This document shows positions 13,231 to 14,717 of a DNA stretch of 14,717 bases, piece after piece. The notes beneath the pieces are model-generated. The model ran no database searches. It was given only the letters and a program-made list of their open reading frames with translations, and was not told the DNA's origin. Source of the stretch: Bradyrhizobiaceae bacterium (GTDB lineage Bacteria; Pseudomonadota; Alphaproteobacteria; Rhizobiales; Hyphomicrobiaceae). The stretch is from NCBI GenBank assembly GCA_947475855.1, contig CANJPN010000099.1:1-14717 (forward strand), written 5' to 3'. Within the stretch, counting starts at the first letter, position 1, and every line of letters begins with the position of its first letter. Position numbers and translations under genes: made by a program.

Positions 13231-14717
13231 ATGAGAAAAGTGAACACGTACATCGGCGCTTCCGTCGAGCGCGTCGAGGATCTGCGCTTTCTGCGGGGGC
13301 GGGGCGAATATATCGGAGATGTGACGCGGCCTGGGCTCTGGCATATGGTCGTGCTGCGCTCGGCCATCGGGCACGGGACGATCCGCAGCATCGACGTTTC
13401 CAGGGCTCTTTCGATGCCCGGCGTGAATGCGGTGATGACGGGAAAGGATCTCGGCGAGCCAGTGCCGCGAATCCCGTTCAGGCGGCCGATTCCGTCGATC
13501 TTGCCGTATGGCCAACCTGTAATCGCGACGGAACGGGTGCGCTATGTCGGCGAGCCCATTGCCGTGTTGCTGGCCGATAGTCCGGAGATTGGCGAGGACG
13601 CGCTGGCGCTGATCGATCTCGACATCGAGCCGTTGCCGGCGGTGGTGGATGCGCGGCGGGCGATTTCCAACGAGGTCAATCTACACGCGGACACCAAGGA
13701 CGGAAATCTCACCGCGACCTTTACCGGCGAGAAGGGCGACTGTACGGGCGCTTTCAAGGAGGCGGCGCTGGTGTTGAAGGGGTCGTTCAAGACGCAGCGA
13801 CAGACGGCGCTACCGATGGAGACGCGTGGACTGATCGCCGAGTGGGACGACGCGGCGGGCAAGCTCACGATGTCGGGTGCGGCGAAGCTGCCGTTCTTCA
13901 ACAAGCGGGCGATGGCCAAGGTGCTAGGGCTAGCGGAGACCCAGGTCGAGTATATCGAGTTCGACGTGGGGGGCGGCTTCGGTGCGCGAGGCGAGTTCTA
14001 TCCGGAGGATGCGCTGATCGCGATGGCGGCGCGAAAGTTTAAGCGGCCGATCAAGTGGATCGAGGATCGTCGCGAGCATCTGATGGCGATCGGGCATAGT
14101 CGCGAAGCTGACGCCGATGTCGAGATCGCGTTTGCCCCCGACGGGACGATACTGGCGGTCAAGTCGGAAATCTTCTGCAACACCGGCGCATACATGCGTC
14201 CGAACGGGACGACGCCGGTGCGCAATGCGGCGCAGTTCATAACCGGTGCCTACAAGGTCGACAATTTTTCCGTTCTCAGCCACGCGGTGGCGACAAACAA
14301 GACGCCGTCGGGCACATATCGTGGGCCGGGGCGCTACGAGAGCTGTTTCTTCTTCGAACGTATGTTGGACAAGGCAGCCGTCAAGCTCGGCGTCGATCGG
14401 CTCGAGATACGCCGGAAAAATCTGATCCCTCATTCCGCGATGCCCTGGCCGATGGTCAATATCGGACCGGCGGAAGGCTGGGACGCGACGTTCCTCGACA
14501 GCGGCGATTATCGGGAATGCTTCGATGCGGTGGTCGCCGAATCCAAGTGGGCCGAGAAAGCGCTGCACTCGGGCAAGATGGTCAACGGACGGTGGCGGGG
14601 TCTCGGCATCGCGACGTTCGTTGAAGGTGGCGCGTCGGGACCGCGCGAGCATGCGCGGATGGAGTTGCGACCCGACGGAAAAGTGTTGCTGGCGGTTGGC
14701 TCTTCGTCGATCGGGCA
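13231..14717 (+). CDS. Molybdopterin-binding large subunit, xanthine dehydrogenase/CoxL family (3' end outside window)
   Basis: Catalytic molybdenum-cofactor subunit of a xanthine oxidase-type hydroxylase; substrate unknown. The frame is open from ATG 13231 to the window edge (495 codons of an expected 750-800). The N-terminus TYIGASVERVEDLRFLRGRGEYIGDV is typical, followed by the aldehyde oxidase a/b hammerhead domain (to about residue 135) and the molybdopterin-binding domain with GGGFGA (247-252) and TYRGPGRYE (362-370). The latter loop lacks the cysteine of true CO dehydrogenase (AYRCSFR), so this is not CoxL sensu stricto. The catalytic glutamate lies in the missing C-terminal part. The iron-sulphur and FAD subunits are not in the window before it and may follow. 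Proximity of a TctC receptor suggests uptake and oxidation of an organic acid or aromatic, which is inference. Confidence 0.92.
   Translation, partial: MRKVNTYIGASVERVEDLRFLRGRGEYIGDVTRPGLWHMVVLRSAIGHGTIRSIDVSRALSMPGVNAVMTGKDLGEPVPRIPFRRPIPSILPYGQPVIATERVRYVGEPIAVLLADSPEIGEDALALIDLDIEPLPAVVDARRAISNEVNLHADTKDGNLTATFTGEKGDCTGAFKEAALVLKGSFKTQRQTALPMETRGLIAEWDDAAGKLTMSGAAKLPFFNKRAMAKVLGLAETQVEYIEFDVGGGFGARGEFYPEDALIAMAARKFKRPIKWIEDRREHLMAIGHSREADADVEIAFAPDGTILAVKSEIFCNTGAYMRPNGTTPVRNAAQFITGAYKVDNFSVLSHAVATNKTPSGTYRGPGRYESCFFFERMLDKAAVKLGVDRLEIRRKNLIPHSAMPWPMVNIGPAEGWDATFLDSGDYRECFDAVVAESKWAEKALHSGKMVNGRWRGLGIATFVEGGASGPREHARMELRPDGKVLLAVGSSSIG

Noticed and set aside
13052..13234. Small ORF whose stop overlaps the ATG of the molybdenum hydroxylase
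   Set aside because: The ATGA overlap suggests coupling, but the 60-residue product has no recognisable feature and lies in repeat-rich non-coding sequence.

Overview
The window looks like a GC-rich alphaproteobacterial chromosome, probably Hyphomicrobiales (Bradyrhizobium/Xanthobacteraceae-like). The basis is a proS-lolC-lolD order with short-type prolyl-tRNA synthetase sequence, a RpoE/ChrR pair of the Rhodobacter type, a Bug/TctC receptor and a CoxL-like molybdenum hydroxylase, together with the protein sequences themselves. The lineage is inferred from gene content, not from a search. No rRNA, tRNA, CRISPR array, insertion sequence or phage gene was seen.

Left part (1-4415, all + strand): the 3' two thirds of proS; a 118-bp palindromic interspersed repeat; the lipoprotein-release transporter genes lolC and lolD, overlapping by 8 bases; a small, less GC-rich gene resembling DUF4258 proteins; and a DUF429 (RNase H-fold-like) gene.

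Centre (4419-9889) is the most coherent block and looks like a photo-oxidative (singlet oxygen) stress locus. On the - strand, folE (GTP cyclohydrolase I), phr (class I photolyase), a DUF2177 membrane protein and a DUF2878 membrane protein form a tight operon. Diverging from it on the + strand, rpoE (ECF sigma factor), chrR (zinc-cupin anti-sigma factor) and an SDR oxidoreductase form another. A TGATCC-N18-TAAGGG element 24 bases before the chosen rpoE start matches, from memory, the promoter recognised by the Rhodobacter sphaeroides RpoE homologue, so the pair is probably autoregulated. The intergenic region also holds tandem and inverted repeats that look like an operator, and a weaker sigma-E-like element facing folE.

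Right part: two - strand genes of unknown function, one a two-helix membrane protein and one with an Ada-like zinc-site pattern; then on the + strand a TctC/Bug solute receptor and the first 495 codons of a molybdopterin-binding xanthine dehydrogenase-family large subunit. These last two are separated by about 540 non-coding bases holding a second copy of the palindromic repeat (about 82% identical over 62 positions to the reverse complement of the first) flanked by two related GGGTCAG hairpins.

The most informative points are the linked sigma-E/photolyase module with recognisable promoter sequence, the structured repeat family, and the uncharacterised Ada-like protein. I did not find a clearly new defence or mobile system.
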